From Gammaproteobacteria bacterium (GTDB lineage: Bacteria > Pseudomonadota > Gammaproteobacteria > Pseudomonadales > Halieaceae): a stretch of DNA of 64,000 bases. The notes beneath the pieces were generated by a model. The model was not told the DNA's origin, searched no databases, and was given only the letters and a program-made list of their open reading frames with translations. Positions 53,109 to 61,834 of the stretch are shown here, piece by piece (within the stretch, counting starts at the first letter, position 1; the number at the start of each line of letters is the position of its first letter). A program made the position numbers and the translations under genes. The stretch spans positions 1 through 64,000 of the forward strand of contig JAUICG010000013.1 of NCBI GenBank assembly GCA_030427485.1, read 5' to 3'.

Positions 53109-54649
53109 ATAAACAACACTGGCATACTGCGGTGTTGGATGGCAGTATTCCCCGCGGTGAGATTGTACGCGTGGCGAACAACTCCGGAACGAGAACCGCA
53201 GTGAACCAAAAGCACCTGAGACGCACCAAGATAGTCGCCACCATTGGCCCCGCCAGTGAGTCCGACGATATGATTGCCAAGTTGATTACTGCGGGCGTTG
53301 ACGTCTTTCGTCTCAATTTCAGCCACGGCACCGCAGATCACCACGTCGCCGTCGCCGCTCGAATTCGCAAGCAGGCCAGCATCGCCGGACTGTATGTTGG
53401 CATCATGGCCGACCTGCAGGGACCCAAGATCCGCATCGGCACTTTTCGCGACGGCTCGATCGAGCTTGCCAGCGGCGATCACTTTCGCCTGGACATGCAC
53501 CTGCCGGACGGCGAGGGGGATTTTCACAGCGTAGGGCTCGAGTACAAGGAGCTGTGCAGCAGCGTCGAAAAAGGCGATATCCTGCTGTTGGATGACGGGC
53601 GCATCAGGCTGCGCGTGGACGATGTCGAGGTAAGCACCGTGGATTGCACTGTGCTGGTGGGTGGAACCCTCGGTTCACGCAAGGGGATCAATCGCCTGGG
53701 TGGGGGTCTTGCAGCGCCGGCTCTCACCGCCAAGGACCTGACGGATATCGACAGCCTGAGCGAACTCAGACCCGACATCGTGGCCGTGTCTTTTGTCTCC
53801 TCGCCGGAGGATATTTTCCAGACGAGAAGGCTGCTGCAACAGCATCAGTTACAACCCGCCATCATTGCCAAAATCGAACGCGCCGAAGTCATTGCCGACC
53901 AGGACACGCTCAACGGTATTGTAGTGGCCTCCGACGGCGTGATGGTCGCCCGCGGTGACCTGGGTGTCGAGGTCGGGGACGCGCAGTTGATCGGTATCCA
54001 GAAAGCCCTGATATCCCAGGCGCGAGCCATGGACCGGGTTGTGATCACCGCCACCCAGATGATGGAATCCATGATCAACAGCTCCATGCCCACACGCGCC
54101 GAGGTCTTCGATGTCGCCAATGCGGTGCTCGATGGCACAGATGCGGTAATGCTCTCCGCGGAGACCGCCGTCGGCAGGTACCCCGTTGAAGTGGTGCAGG
54201 CCATGGCGGATTCAGCGCTGGGAGCGGAGCGCCAGCCCGTGGCGAGGACCTCCAGGTTTCGCATCGACAGGGCATTCACCAGCGCCCAGGATGCAATCGC
54301 CATGTCGGCGATCTACGCGGCCAACCATTTTGACAACGTTCGCGGCATTGCCTGCCTCACCGAGTCAGGCACTACGCCACGCCTGATGTCACGCCTCAGT
54401 TCAGGCCTGCCGATCTTCGCGCTGAGCAACATCAGCGAGACTCTGCAGAAACTCTGCTTGTGTCGGGGCGTGGTTCCACTCTTTTTCGATGCCGCTGCCT
54501 TCGATGAGGATTGCATCGATGCCATGGCAATCGAGTTTTTGACGGATGGCGGTTATTTGCAAAAGGGAGACTCCATCATACTCACCAAGGGCGAGCGTAT
54601 TGGCACCGCCGGCTCCACCAACATCATGAAAATTCTACCTGTGGACTAG
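53105..54649 (+). CDS. pyk: Pyruvate kinase
   Basis: A pyruvate kinase converting phosphoenolpyruvate and ADP to pyruvate and ATP. It begins its core with RRTKIVATIGPAS, then RLNFSHG, AKIERAEVI (catalytic Lys), MVARGDLGVEV and TATQMMESMI, and ends with a full C-terminal domain. The ATG at 53105 overlaps the previous stop (ATGA) and gives 514 residues, with a 32-residue extension before the core. A GTG at 53201 would give the usual length of about 482, so the true start is uncertain. It is followed after 10 bases by glucokinase. Confidence 0.93.
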   Translation: MNKQHWHTAVLDGSIPRGEIVRVANNSGTRTAVNQKHLRRTKIVATIGPASESDDMIAKLITAGVDVFRLNFSHGTADHHVAVAARIRKQASIAGLYVGIMADLQGPKIRIGTFRDGSIELASGDHFRLDMHLPDGEGDFHSVGLEYKELCSSVEKGDILLLDDGRIRLRVDDVEVSTVDCTVLVGGTLGSRKGINRLGGGLAAPALTAKDLTDIDSLSELRPDIVAVSFVSSPEDIFQTRRLLQQHQLQPAIIAKIERAEVIADQDTLNGIVVASDGVMVARGDLGVEVGDAQLIGIQKALISQARAMDRVVITATQMMESMINSSMPTRAEVFDVANAVLDGTDAVMLSAETAVGRYPVEVVQAMADSALGAERQPVARTSRFRIDRAFTSAQDAIAMSAIYAANHFDNVRGIACLTESGTTPRLMSRLSSGLPIFALSNISETLQKLCLCRGVVPLFFDAAAFDEDCIDAMAIEFLTDGGYLQKGDSIILTKGERIGTAGSTNIMKILPVD

Positions 54650-54659
54650 GGCCGCAACC

Positions 54660-55628
54660 GTGTCAGGGCTCCCCTCCAGTCGACTCGTCGCGGATATCGG
54701 CGGCACCAATAGCCGCCTCGCACTGTACGACCCCGTTAGCGGTGAACTGCGATCAATGCGCAGCTATCTCAACAGGCAGTACGTACAGTTCGAGGATATC
54801 GTTGCGGACTGGCTGGGCGCACTCACCGAGCCCCGGCCCAGCGAGTGCTGCCTTGCAGTGGCAGCTCCCCCCCCGTACCACAACCGCGTCACCATGCTCA
54901 ACATCGACTGGTCATTCTCACCGGACGAGTTGGCGAAGCGCTTTGAGTTTGCCCATCTGCGCTGTATCAACGATTTCGAGGCAAATGCCTATGCGCTTCC
55001 GCACCTCGGCGAGCGCGACCTCGCAGTACTCGCACCTGGCCGCAGCAGCGAGGCGGCCAAGCTTGCCACTGTTGGCCCCGGGACCGGCCTCGGCGGCGCC
55101 ACGCTGAGCATGATAAATGGCATACCCACGGCCAGTGCCAGTGAGCCGGGGCATATGGGATTGACGCCGGCTTCCATGCTGGAGTTGGATGTCTTCCGTC
55201 ATTTACTGCCGCTTAGCGGAGAGGTTTACGCGGAATTCCTGGTATCCGGGCCGGGCTTGCAGCGCCTTTATGAGGCGCTCGGCGCCGTCCTGGGCCGCAA
55301 CACCGTTGCACCGCCTCCCGAAGTCATTTCCGCAAAAGCGCAGCGCGGGGAGTGCGAGCATTGCGCGCTGACTCTCAATACGTTCTGCGCTCTGCTGGGT
55401 TCGATTTGTGGCGACTATGTCCTGGCAAACGGCGCGTACGGCGGGCTATACCTGGCCGGCGGCTTTCTGTCGGAAATGATAGATTTCCTGCGGCAAAGCT
55501 CCTTCGTTCAGCGTTTCCGGGAAAAGGGGAAAATGCAGTCACATCTGGTGGATGTGCCCCTGTACGTCATCACCTGCGAGACTACCGGCCTGCTGGGCGC
55601 CGCCCATGCCCCGAGCACCATCACCTGA
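54660..55628 (+). CDS. glk: Glucokinase
   Basis: A 322-residue bacterial glucokinase (ROK-independent Glk type) that phosphorylates glucose with ATP. The phosphate-binding start VADIGGTNSRLALYD and the second Gly-rich motif GPGTGLGGATLSM are present. SEPGHMGLTP holds the conserved sugar-site Glu and His, and GGLYLAGGFLSEM is typical of the family. The start is a GTG at 54660, ten bases after the pyruvate kinase stop, with AGGG upstream. Together with pyk it links glucose entry and the last step of glycolysis in one unit. Confidence 0.93.
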   Translation: MSGLPSSRLVADIGGTNSRLALYDPVSGELRSMRSYLNRQYVQFEDIVADWLGALTEPRPSECCLAVAAPPPYHNRVTMLNIDWSFSPDELAKRFEFAHLRCINDFEANAYALPHLGERDLAVLAPGRSSEAAKLATVGPGTGLGGATLSMINGIPTASASEPGHMGLTPASMLELDVFRHLLPLSGEVYAEFLVSGPGLQRLYEALGAVLGRNTVAPPPEVISAKAQRGECEHCALTLNTFCALLGSICGDYVLANGAYGGLYLAGGFLSEMIDFLRQSSFVQRFREKGKMQSHLVDVPLYVITCETTGLLGAAHAPSTIT

Positions 55629-55728
55629 GCTTCGGTGGAATCTGTAGATCCGCTTCCCGTGGCCAGGCATGCGAGCGAAATTGCACAAAAAATAGTTTGC
55701 CGCCATTCCTGTAAATCGCCAATTATGG

Positions 55729-55737
55729 TGCTACACT
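55729..55737 (+). promoter_or_regulatory. Extended -10 promoter for the cold-shock gene
   Basis: TGCTACACT at 55729-55737 is an extended -10; no clear -35 is seen. Transcription from about 55744 would produce a leader of roughly 137 bases, similar to the long leaders of cspA-type genes. Confidence 0.45.
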
Positions 55738-55839
55738 CATATGGCTGAGTGGATTCAGCAGTATTTATGCTCACGGTCGAAGTCGAAGTTCCATCAAGAT
55801 AATCGGTACGTAAACCATAAATAACACTATAAATGAAAT

Positions 55840-55858
55840 GGCGCCTGGACATGGCGCC
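55840..55858 (+). promoter_or_regulatory. Hairpin in the cold-shock leader, just upstream of the ribosome-binding site
   Basis: GGCGCC at 55840-55845 pairs with GGCGCC at 55853-55858 around TGGACAT. It lies about ten bases before the AGGT (55870-55873) that serves the ATG at 55881, so it could affect ribosome access in a temperature-dependent way. This is a structural inference only. Confidence 0.35.
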
Positions 55859-55880
55859 GCTAGCTATACAGGTAAACACT

Positions 55881-56087
55881 ATGTCTAAGACAACCGGCAC
55901 TGTTAAATGGTTTAACGAAACAAAAGGATTCGGCTTTATCGAGCGTGAAGATGGCCCCGATGTATTCGTTCATTTCAGCTCTATCCAGGGCGAAGGCTTC
56001 AAGACGCTGGCCGACGGCCAGAAGGTTGAATTCAACGTCACGGATGGACAGAAAGGCCCCCAGGCGGAGAACGTTGTCCCGCTGTAA
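55881..56087 (+). CDS. Cold-shock protein, CspA family
   Basis: A 68-residue single-domain OB-fold protein that binds single-stranded RNA/DNA. RNP1 is KGFGFIE and RNP2 is VFVHFSS, with the Trp of [10 protein letters not shown] in place. AGGTAAA precedes the ATG at 55881; the frame is open upstream but that part is leader. An intrinsic terminator follows immediately. It is likely to be controlled through its long 5' leader. Confidence 0.95.
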   Translation: MSKTTGTVKWFNETKGFGFIEREDGPDVFVHFSSIQGEGFKTLADGQKVEFNVTDGQKGPQAENVVPL

Positions 56088-56097
56088 GTTCGGGTAC

Positions 56098-56130
56098 AAA
56101 AAAAAGGGAGCTTCAAGAGCTCCCTTTTTT
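56098..56130. terminator. Bidirectional terminator between the cold-shock gene and the TPR gene
   Basis: An A run at 56098-56105 is followed by GGGAGCT (56106-56112), a five-base loop, AGCTCCC (56118-56124) and a T run (56125-56130). It can end transcripts from both sides, since the A run reads as a U run on the minus strand for the TPR/TonB operon. Confidence 0.85.
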
Positions 56131-56190
56131 ATCAGGTAGTTTATAAAACCGCTATCCGGCCACTCTCCACCTCTGGAGATAGGCGTGTAT

Positions 56191-57666
56191 TCAGCCTGCC
56201 GTCTGCTGTTGCGCCTCGCCTTCAGCCTGTTCTGCGGCTTCCTCCTCAGGCTCTGCCGCCGCGCCTTCTGATTCACCCTCCGCCTGCGTTTCCGGCTCGG
56301 CCTCTGATTCCCCGGCAGCCGCGCGGCCCTCATCCTGCAGGGATTTTTGACGAGCCAACTCCGAATCCATGTAACCAATCCACTGCTGGGCATAAGCCTT
56401 TGAGCGCTCGTCTCGACCTGCAGCGGTAAAGGCTTCGCGCGCCTTGTCATATTGCTTGGTATTGAAATAGGCCATGCCCAGTACCAGGCGCGCCGTATCG
56501 GGGCGCTTGATACCGCCGCGAGACAAGCCCTTGTTGATCGCCGTGATCGCCTTGTTGAAGTCATCGTTATCCAGGTAGATATTGCCGAGGCGCGCATACA
56601 ACTCGCCCTTGTCGGATTTGGCAGCGGCCTCCTCCATTGCGGGTATCGCCTTGTCCAGTTCCTGCGCCTGCCGCCAGGCATTACCAGTGAGCTCCCAGTT
56701 CTTCGACTTGCTCTCAATCGAATTATTGCCCAGGCCCTTGTCCATCACCTTGGCCGCTTTATAAGGCACATCGGCATTGAGGTACAAATAGGCCATGGTC
56801 ACCTGCTCATTGTCCTTGCTCAACATATTCTGAACATAGGCCGTTTCCATCGCCGCGAGCTGCTGGCTGGTCTTGTTCTGCTCGCCGTACATATGCGAAA
56901 TCTGCACCCAGTATTCCTTTTTCGGGTAGTACTTCAGCAGTTCCTCCAGTGTCGCAACCGTGTTGTTGACATCGTTTTTCTCGAAATAAAGGAAACGCGC
57001 CAGGTTGTACCACTGCTCTTTGGGTATCTTGCCTGCAGCCTTGTGCATGTCGATCGCTTTATCGACATTGACCAGCGCCTTGTCGAAGTCCTTGACCTGG
57101 TAGTAACCCTGGGCCAGCAATATGTAGGCATTGGCATTGGGTTTTTCGGTCATGCTGAACCACTTGAGCATCGCATCGATGCCCTGCTGCCACTTCTCCT
57201 GCACAAAATACAGCTGCGCTATCGTATAACGCGTGTTTATTTCCATCGCCAGCGGGATATCAGGCTGCGCTACCACCTTCTCGTAGGACTGCAGCGCACC
57301 GGCGTAGTCCTCCCTGGAATACTGGATAAACGCGTAGAGGTTGTAGACATTCGCCAGTTCATAGCTGTTCAGCGCCTTGCTGCCACTGGTAGCAATCAGT
57401 TCATCGAGAATCGCCTTGGCGGCACTGAGGTTTTTCTCTTCAGCGGCGGTCTGCGCTTCCGACAATTTTTCATAGACGGCGTTTCGCAGCGCGGGTGTGC
57501 GACGTGTCTCCCGCTCCGGCTTCTGCCCACTCTCCTGTGCAAAGGCTGCGGACAGCGGGCGCAGTCCGGCACCGAACTGCAGTTGCGTAACTGCCACCTG
57601 CGTGGCAAGCACCGGAACAGCCAGCAGGGCAGCGCGTATCCAGACAGTGGGTGTAGTCCTATTCAT
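56191..57666 (-). CDS. Periplasmic TPR protein of the TonB operon
   Basis: A 491-residue protein with a long signal region (AALLAVPVLATQVAVTQ) and many TPR-like helical repeats (for example SYELANVYNLYAFIQYSRED and AKVMDKGLGNNSIESKS) that fill residues 50-430. The last 50 residues are Glu/Ala/Gly-rich and probably disordered. Such TPR proteins close the TtpC/TonB2-type operons of marine gammaproteobacteria and are thought to support receptor energisation in the periplasm. It follows tonB by 14 bases. A bidirectional terminator lies after its stop. Confidence 0.85.
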   Translation of the reverse strand: MNRTTPTVWIRAALLAVPVLATQVAVTQLQFGAGLRPLSAAFAQESGQKPERETRRTPALRNAVYEKLSEAQTAAEEKNLSAAKAILDELIATSGSKALNSYELANVYNLYAFIQYSREDYAGALQSYEKVVAQPDIPLAMEINTRYTIAQLYFVQEKWQQGIDAMLKWFSMTEKPNANAYILLAQGYYQVKDFDKALVNVDKAIDMHKAAGKIPKEQWYNLARFLYFEKNDVNNTVATLEELLKYYPKKEYWVQISHMYGEQNKTSQQLAAMETAYVQNMLSKDNEQVTMAYLYLNADVPYKAAKVMDKGLGNNSIESKSKNWELTGNAWRQAQELDKAIPAMEEAAAKSDKGELYARLGNIYLDNDDFNKAITAINKGLSRGGIKRPDTARLVLGMAYFNTKQYDKAREAFTAAGRDERSKAYAQQWIGYMDSELARQKSLQDEGRAAAGESEAEPETQAEGESEGAAAEPEEEAAEQAEGEAQQQTAG

Positions 57667-57680
57667 AACGCGACAACCGT

Positions 57681-58286
57681 CTAATCTTCCAACTCGTAGG
57701 TAAACTTGTTCTGTACGCCCGGGACTTCAATAGCCTCGCCGTCAATGACGCGCGGCTTGTATTTGAACTTGTATGCGGCCTTCACAGAAGCGTCATCAAA
57801 CACGCCGCTGGGTTGGCAATCGACCGCTCGCGGGTCGCGTATGGCGCCCGAGGTCGTAACCGTATACTCGACAATACAGTATCCGGTGATACCGCGGCTT
57901 TGCGCGCGCCTCGGATAGATGGGCGCCACTTTAACGATGGGCAGGTATTCGCCGTCGCCGGTCGCCATTCCTGAGCTCTCGATGGAGATATCTACCTGTG
58001 TCGTCGGTGCGACATTCTCGACCTCCACGTCCATGTCCAGGTCCAGTTGCACGACTTCCATTTCCGGCGGCGGCTCTTCCGGGTCTTCCACCTTGTCCGG
58101 TTTCGGCGTGGTGGTCTCAAGCTCGATTTCTTCCTCGGGCTGCACCAGCTCCGCAATCTGGCGAGCCTTCACCCCGGGGTCGACGTAGTCGGCATCGATC
58201 AGGCTGTGCATTATCAGGAACAACCCTACAACCACGGCAATAGACAGCAGTATCGAGATAACTGTTCTCACTGGACCGCTCACCAT
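57681..58286 (-). CDS. tonB: Energy transducer TonB
   Basis: A 201-residue TonB. It has an N-terminal membrane anchor (VISILLSIAVVVGLFLIMHS), a Pro/Glu-rich spacer with EEEIELETTTPKPDKVEDPEEPP-like repeats (about 45-75), and a C-terminal TonB_C domain with YPRRAQSRGITGYCIVEY and a VDGEAIEVPG ending. It couples the proton gradient to outer-membrane receptors. AAGGCGTAGGCGAG precedes the ATG, five bases after the second exbD. The spacer is shorter than in E. coli TonB. Confidence 0.92.
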   Translation of the reverse strand: MVSGPVRTVISILLSIAVVVGLFLIMHSLIDADYVDPGVKARQIAELVQPEEEIELETTTPKPDKVEDPEEPPPEMEVVQLDLDMDVEVENVAPTTQVDISIESSGMATGDGEYLPIVKVAPIYPRRAQSRGITGYCIVEYTVTTSGAIRDPRAVDCQPSGVFDDASVKAAYKFKYKPRVIDGEAIEVPGVQNKFTYELED

Positions 58287-58291
58287 CTCGC

Positions 58292-58720
58292 CTACGCCTT
58301 CTCGTCAGTGGAGACGCACAGCGGCGCGTCCATAAGGGGCTTGATCGCAGTTACCAACTCGCTGAGAACCGAAGTGGGCGCTTCCTGGTCAGCCTGTATT
58401 ACGAAATTTGCCTTGGGTGATTCTTTTTTGGCCGCTTCAGCGAGGCGAGGGGCGCGATCCAGCGGTATCTCCTGCTTGTCGTAGTGAACCTTACCCGCTG
58501 CATCGACCGCGAATATAATGGTACCCAGCACGCAGGGACTTACTGTAACCGCCTCGGGTTTTATGATCGGGGCTCCGGGCTCTTTCACGAAAGAAGACGT
58601 CACAATAAAAAAGATCAGCATGATAAACACGACGTCGAGCATCGGCGTCAAGTCTATATCCCCCTCGCCAGCGCCACCCTGCGCTGCCGATGGCCCCCCT
58701 GACATTCCACGCCTGCTCAC
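58292..58720 (-). CDS. exbD: ExbD-type biopolymer transport protein (second)
   Basis: A 142-residue protein with one membrane span and the ExbD motif IDLTPMLDVVFIMLIFF carrying the essential Asp, followed by a periplasmic domain (YDKQEIPLDRAPRLAEAAKK). The GTG at 58720 overlaps the stop of the previous exbD by four bases (GTGA) and has GGAG eight bases upstream; the TTG at 58741 is less likely. It is clearly different from the first ExbD in the periplasmic part, so the two may form a mixed channel. Confidence 0.88.
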   Translation of the reverse strand: MSRRGMSGGPSAAQGGAGEGDIDLTPMLDVVFIMLIFFIVTSSFVKEPGAPIIKPEAVTVSPCVLGTIIFAVDAAGKVHYDKQEIPLDRAPRLAEAAKKESPKANFVIQADQEAPTSVLSELVTAIKPLMDAPLCVSTDEKA

Positions 58721-59127
58721 TGCTTTTTCTCCGCGGGCCAATTAACCTGTTTTACGCCGGCTTCACGCGCGGCATCTGCGACACTAATGACGGTACCGGC
58801 TGTAGCGCCGGTATTCGTTACCACCGTAAAAGACTGTTCCGGGTCCGCAGCCAACAGCCGCGCAATATTAGCCCTTACCGCCCGCACATCGATAAGCCGA
58901 TCTTCCATCCAGATCTGATCGTCCCCGGTTATCGTGACAAGGATACTTTTGGCATCCGAGTCAGGGGGATTCTGGTTCGCGTCAGGCCGATTCATCTCGA
59001 CACCGGCCTCCTTCAGAAAAGACGCCACCACGATGAAAAATATCAACATAATGAACACCACATCGAGCATGGGTGTCAGGTCGATCTGAGCCTCATCAGC
59101 ATCTAAATGTCGGTTTCTACTTCGCAT
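58717..59127 (-). CDS. exbD: ExbD-type biopolymer transport protein (first)
   Basis: A 136-residue protein with a short cytoplasmic start (MRSRNRHLDADEAQ), the span IDLTPMLDVVFIMLIFF with the key Asp, and a periplasmic domain with ILVTITGDDQIWMEDRLIDV. It acts with ExbB in proton-driven energisation of TonB. The start ATG at 59127 lies 19 bases after exbB. Having two exbD genes in tandem is unusual for a single TonB locus. Confidence 0.9.
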   Translation of the reverse strand: MRSRNRHLDADEAQIDLTPMLDVVFIMLIFFIVVASFLKEAGVEMNRPDANQNPPDSDAKSILVTITGDDQIWMEDRLIDVRAVRANIARLLAADPEQSFTVVTNTGATAGTVISVADAAREAGVKQVNWPAEKKQ

Positions 59128-59146
59128 GCATGTAGCTCTATCAGTA

Positions 59147-59665
59147 TCAGTGATCAGTGGTCAGGTTGTCCCGCAGGAGCTCGCCCTCACGCTGGGCAAT
59201 CCGGGTGACATAGGTATTGGCGAACACGCCGGAAAGAGCCGCTACCATGCCTGCCATAGTGGGGATGGTGGCTCGCTGCACCCCGCCAGCCATCGACTTG
59301 GCATCGCCACCACCGGTTACCGCCATGATATTGAACACTTCAATCATGCCCCACACCGTTCCCAGCAGACCGAGCAACGGACACAGGGCCACCAGCGTCT
59401 TGATCATTGGCAGGTACTGATTGATCCGCATACGGGCCTGAGAAATGAGCATGCTACGAATCTGGCTTGCTTCCCAGGACTGCCTCTCAGAGCGACCCTC
59501 CCACTTGGCAATGATCTTTGCCACGTCGTTTCTCCAGGCAAACTTCAGGTACCACACTCGCTCGAAGATCAGGGTCCACATGACGAACAGCAGGGCGGCA
59601 ATCAGCCACAAGACCTCACCACCCTTTTCCATGAAAGCGAGGAGTACCTCAGTCACACCGTCCAT
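59147..59665 (-). CDS. exbB: ExbB/TolQ/MotA proton-channel protein
   Basis: A 172-residue protein with three spans. The N-terminal span (LWLIAALLFVMWTLIFERVWYL) is followed by a cytoplasmic part and the paired C-terminal spans with TLVALCPLLGLLGTVWGMIEVF and AALSGVFANTYVT, the family's MotA/TolQ/ExbB domain. It is a short ExbB2-type protein. GAGG lies seven bases before the ATG. It overlaps no gene but follows ttpC directly. Confidence 0.92.
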   Translation of the reverse strand: MDGVTEVLLAFMEKGGEVLWLIAALLFVMWTLIFERVWYLKFAWRNDVAKIIAKWEGRSERQSWEASQIRSMLISQARMRINQYLPMIKTLVALCPLLGLLGTVWGMIEVFNIMAVTGGGDAKSMAGGVQRATIPTMAGMVAALSGVFANTYVTRIAQREGELLRDNLTTDH

Positions 59666-59666
59666 A

Positions 59667-61049
59667 TCAAGACCTCAAGTTAGCTTCGGTGTGCTCCGCA
59701 ACAATACCCGTGGTCTGTTCGTCCAGAACGTGAATGATCCGTTGGGCCCGACCATTCACAATGGTATGCATCAGCACGGTCGGAATCGCCACCAGAAGAC
59801 CAAGCACGGTGGTGATCAAGGCGCTGGAAATACCGCCGGCCATGGCCTTGGGATCACCCGCACCAAAGATGGTAATAGCCTGGAATGTCAATATCATACC
59901 GGTCACTGTACCCAGCAGTCCCATCAGCGGCGCAATGGCTGCAATAATCTTGAGAAGGGTAAGACCACTCTCCAGTTTGGGCGTTTCCTTCAACACACCC
60001 TCGGACATTTTCAGCTCTAACGTCTCGGTGTCCATATTGGGATTGTCTTCGTGTATCTTCAGCACACGGCCCAGCGGGTTGTTTTCGTTGGCCTTGTCTG
60101 ACTTGAGCTGTGAACTCACCTTGGCGCCCACGGCAGTCAACACGATAAAGCGATAAATGGCCAGCAGGAAGGCGAAAACACCCAATGCGGTAATGGCGTA
60201 GCCCACGTAACCGCCCTGATGCCACCGCTCTGTGAGCGTCGGCGTATCAATGATCGCCGCCAGGAAGGACCCGCCGGAAGGTCCCGTCGGGTCCACGCCG
60301 AACGGGTTCAGGCCGGCCGAGGCGTTCACCAGGTCAGCAGCCCAGCCGGTGTAGGGGCCACTGGGCTGGCGGGGCAATTCACTGAGGTGTTCGTTCTGGT
60401 AGCTGAGGTAATTACCATCGGTATCGACAATGTTGAAAGAGCCCACGCGCAGCACCTGGCGCTCGGAGCGCTCTCCGTCTGGCGAGGATACTTCCGCCGA
60501 GAACGTTGTCACCACCCCGGTCTCGCGGGTTTCACGCAGCAGCTCGAACCACACCTGCTCGATCTCCTCGATACTGGGCAGCGCGTCGGAATTGTTCATC
60601 TTGTCCACGAGGTCACGCAGAAAGACTTCCCGCCCGGGATACTGGGCCGAGGCCAGCGACACCTCAAAGTTGGACGCCAGATCGCCGGCAGCGGAGGTCA
60701 GGTGCCCGAACAATTCGGTCAGGGTGCCGAGCTTTTCCTTCAACACCTCCCTCTTGGTGGCAATCAGCAGTTCATTTTCTTCGAAGACATTTTCCAGTTC
60801 GGTGGAGAGGGCTTCCTGGCGGGCGCGCTCTTCCTCCGCGCGTTTCAGCTCAGCGGCCTGGTTGGCCTTGTCATTGGCGAAGCGTTGTTCGCGCTGCCGA
60901 TTTTCGGCGGCTTCGGCTGCCTGGCCCTGCTTGACAAAACCCAGCAGTTCATCGAGGGTCTTGGCCTCTTGCGCAAGGACAGAACCGGCTGGCAATGCCA
61001 GTGCACCGCAAATGGCGAGCACAACGCCTTTTACAAATTTAGCGCTCAT
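59667..61049 (-). CDS. ttpC: TtpC-like ExbB homologue with periplasmic extension
   Basis: A 460-residue protein. A signal peptide (GVVLAICGALALPAGSVLA) precedes a 220-residue periplasmic coiled-coil region (AAEAENRQREQRFANDKAN, EEERARQEALST). Then come three spans with YAITALGVFAFLLAIYRFI and the MotA/TolQ/ExbB signature (IAPLMGLLGTVTGMILTF) near residue 395. TtpC is required for TonB2-dependent uptake in Vibrio, so a similar accessory role is inferred. It starts in a TAATG overlap with the DUF3450 gene. Confidence 0.9.
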   Translation of the reverse strand: MSAKFVKGVVLAICGALALPAGSVLAQEAKTLDELLGFVKQGQAAEAAENRQREQRFANDKANQAAELKRAEEERARQEALSTELENVFEENELLIATKREVLKEKLGTLTELFGHLTSAAGDLASNFEVSLASAQYPGREVFLRDLVDKMNNSDALPSIEEIEQVWFELLRETRETGVVTTFSAEVSSPDGERSERQVLRVGSFNIVDTDGNYLSYQNEHLSELPRQPSGPYTGWAADLVNASAGLNPFGVDPTGPSGGSFLAAIIDTPTLTERWHQGGYVGYAITALGVFAFLLAIYRFIVLTAVGAKVSSQLKSDKANENNPLGRVLKIHEDNPNMDTETLELKMSEGVLKETPKLESGLTLLKIIAAIAPLMGLLGTVTGMILTFQAITIFGAGDPKAMAGGISSALITTVLGLLVAIPTVLMHTIVNGRAQRIIHVLDEQTTGIVAEHTEANLRS

Positions 61050-61834
61050 TATTTAGTCTCCGGTGCTGGTACGGGCATTTTCAACAAATCCATCGATGCC
61101 TGTTTCTTCGAAATTCGAATACCCTCGCGAATAGCGGCATTGTATTCACCCGGGGGCAACTCGACCCAGCTCCTGCTCGCATTGTCCCACGCGCCAGATA
61201 ACGCACCGTCGGTCGTTTGGTAGGCCAGCGCGATGCGGCCCATGCGCAAAAAATCCACCTCGCGCTCATTGCCGCCGATATCAATGGACCCCCGATAGGT
61301 ATCCATTCCCCGGCCGTACTGCAGTTCGATGTTGTACGCTTCGAGTACAGCGCGGAACTTCTCCGCCACGCTCACGTCCGCGCGATCGATGCTGCTGCGC
61401 AGGCCTTGCACGCGCTTCAGACGTTCCTCTTTCTCGAAAGGGACGTCCAACTCAATAAATTTCTCGAGACCGTCGAGCATCCGAATCACCAACGGCGTCA
61501 TTTGCCGGGCGATGACAGTCGAGTTATCGATGTTTTCGTCAATTGCGGCGATACGCGCCACCTGGTTATCGATCTGCTTCTGTAGGCGCGCGTTGTACAC
61601 CTTGAGCCCATCAACCTGTTTGTTCACCGTCTTGTAATCGGACAGCAAATCGCGAGTTTCATCCGCCAGCTTGTCTATCTTCGCTTGTGAACTGCGCGCG
61701 GCGTCATTCTTGGACTTGCCCACCGCGAGGATGGAGTCCAGTGTACTGGCTTGCACGGTCGCCACAGCACCGCCGAGGGTGCCCGTAACGACCAGTGCAG
61801 CGATCAATACTTCTTTCAATCGATGCATAGTCAT
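61049..61834 (-). CDS. DUF3450 periplasmic coiled-coil protein
   Basis: A 261-residue protein with a signal peptide (EVLIAALVVTGTLGGAVATVQAS), a coiled-coil region (ARSSQAKIDKLADETRDLL through DNQVARIAAIDENI) and a C-terminal globular DUF3450 domain (SIDIGGNEREVDFLRMGRI, AIREGIRISKKQAS). It begins the TonB operon and belongs to the accessory genes seen in front of ttpC. Start 61834 is chosen for AGGAAG ten bases upstream; the ATG at 61828 is also possible. Function is unknown. Confidence 0.82.
   Translation of the reverse strand: MTMHRLKEVLIAALVVTGTLGGAVATVQASTLDSILAVGKSKNDAARSSQAKIDKLADETRDLLSDYKTVNKQVDGLKVYNARLQKQIDNQVARIAAIDENIDNSTVIARQMTPLVIRMLDGLEKFIELDVPFEKEERLKRVQGLRSSIDRADVSVAEKFRAVLEAYNIELQYGRGMDTYRGSIDIGGNEREVDFLRMGRIALAYQTTDGALSGAWDNASRSWVELPPGEYNAAIREGIRISKKQASMDLLKMPVPAPETK

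Noticed and set aside
56452..57684. Open frame of 410 codons on the plus strand
   Set aside because: It is antisense to the TPR gene, its composition is His/Leu/Arg-rich without a family pattern, and it lacks a ribosome site.
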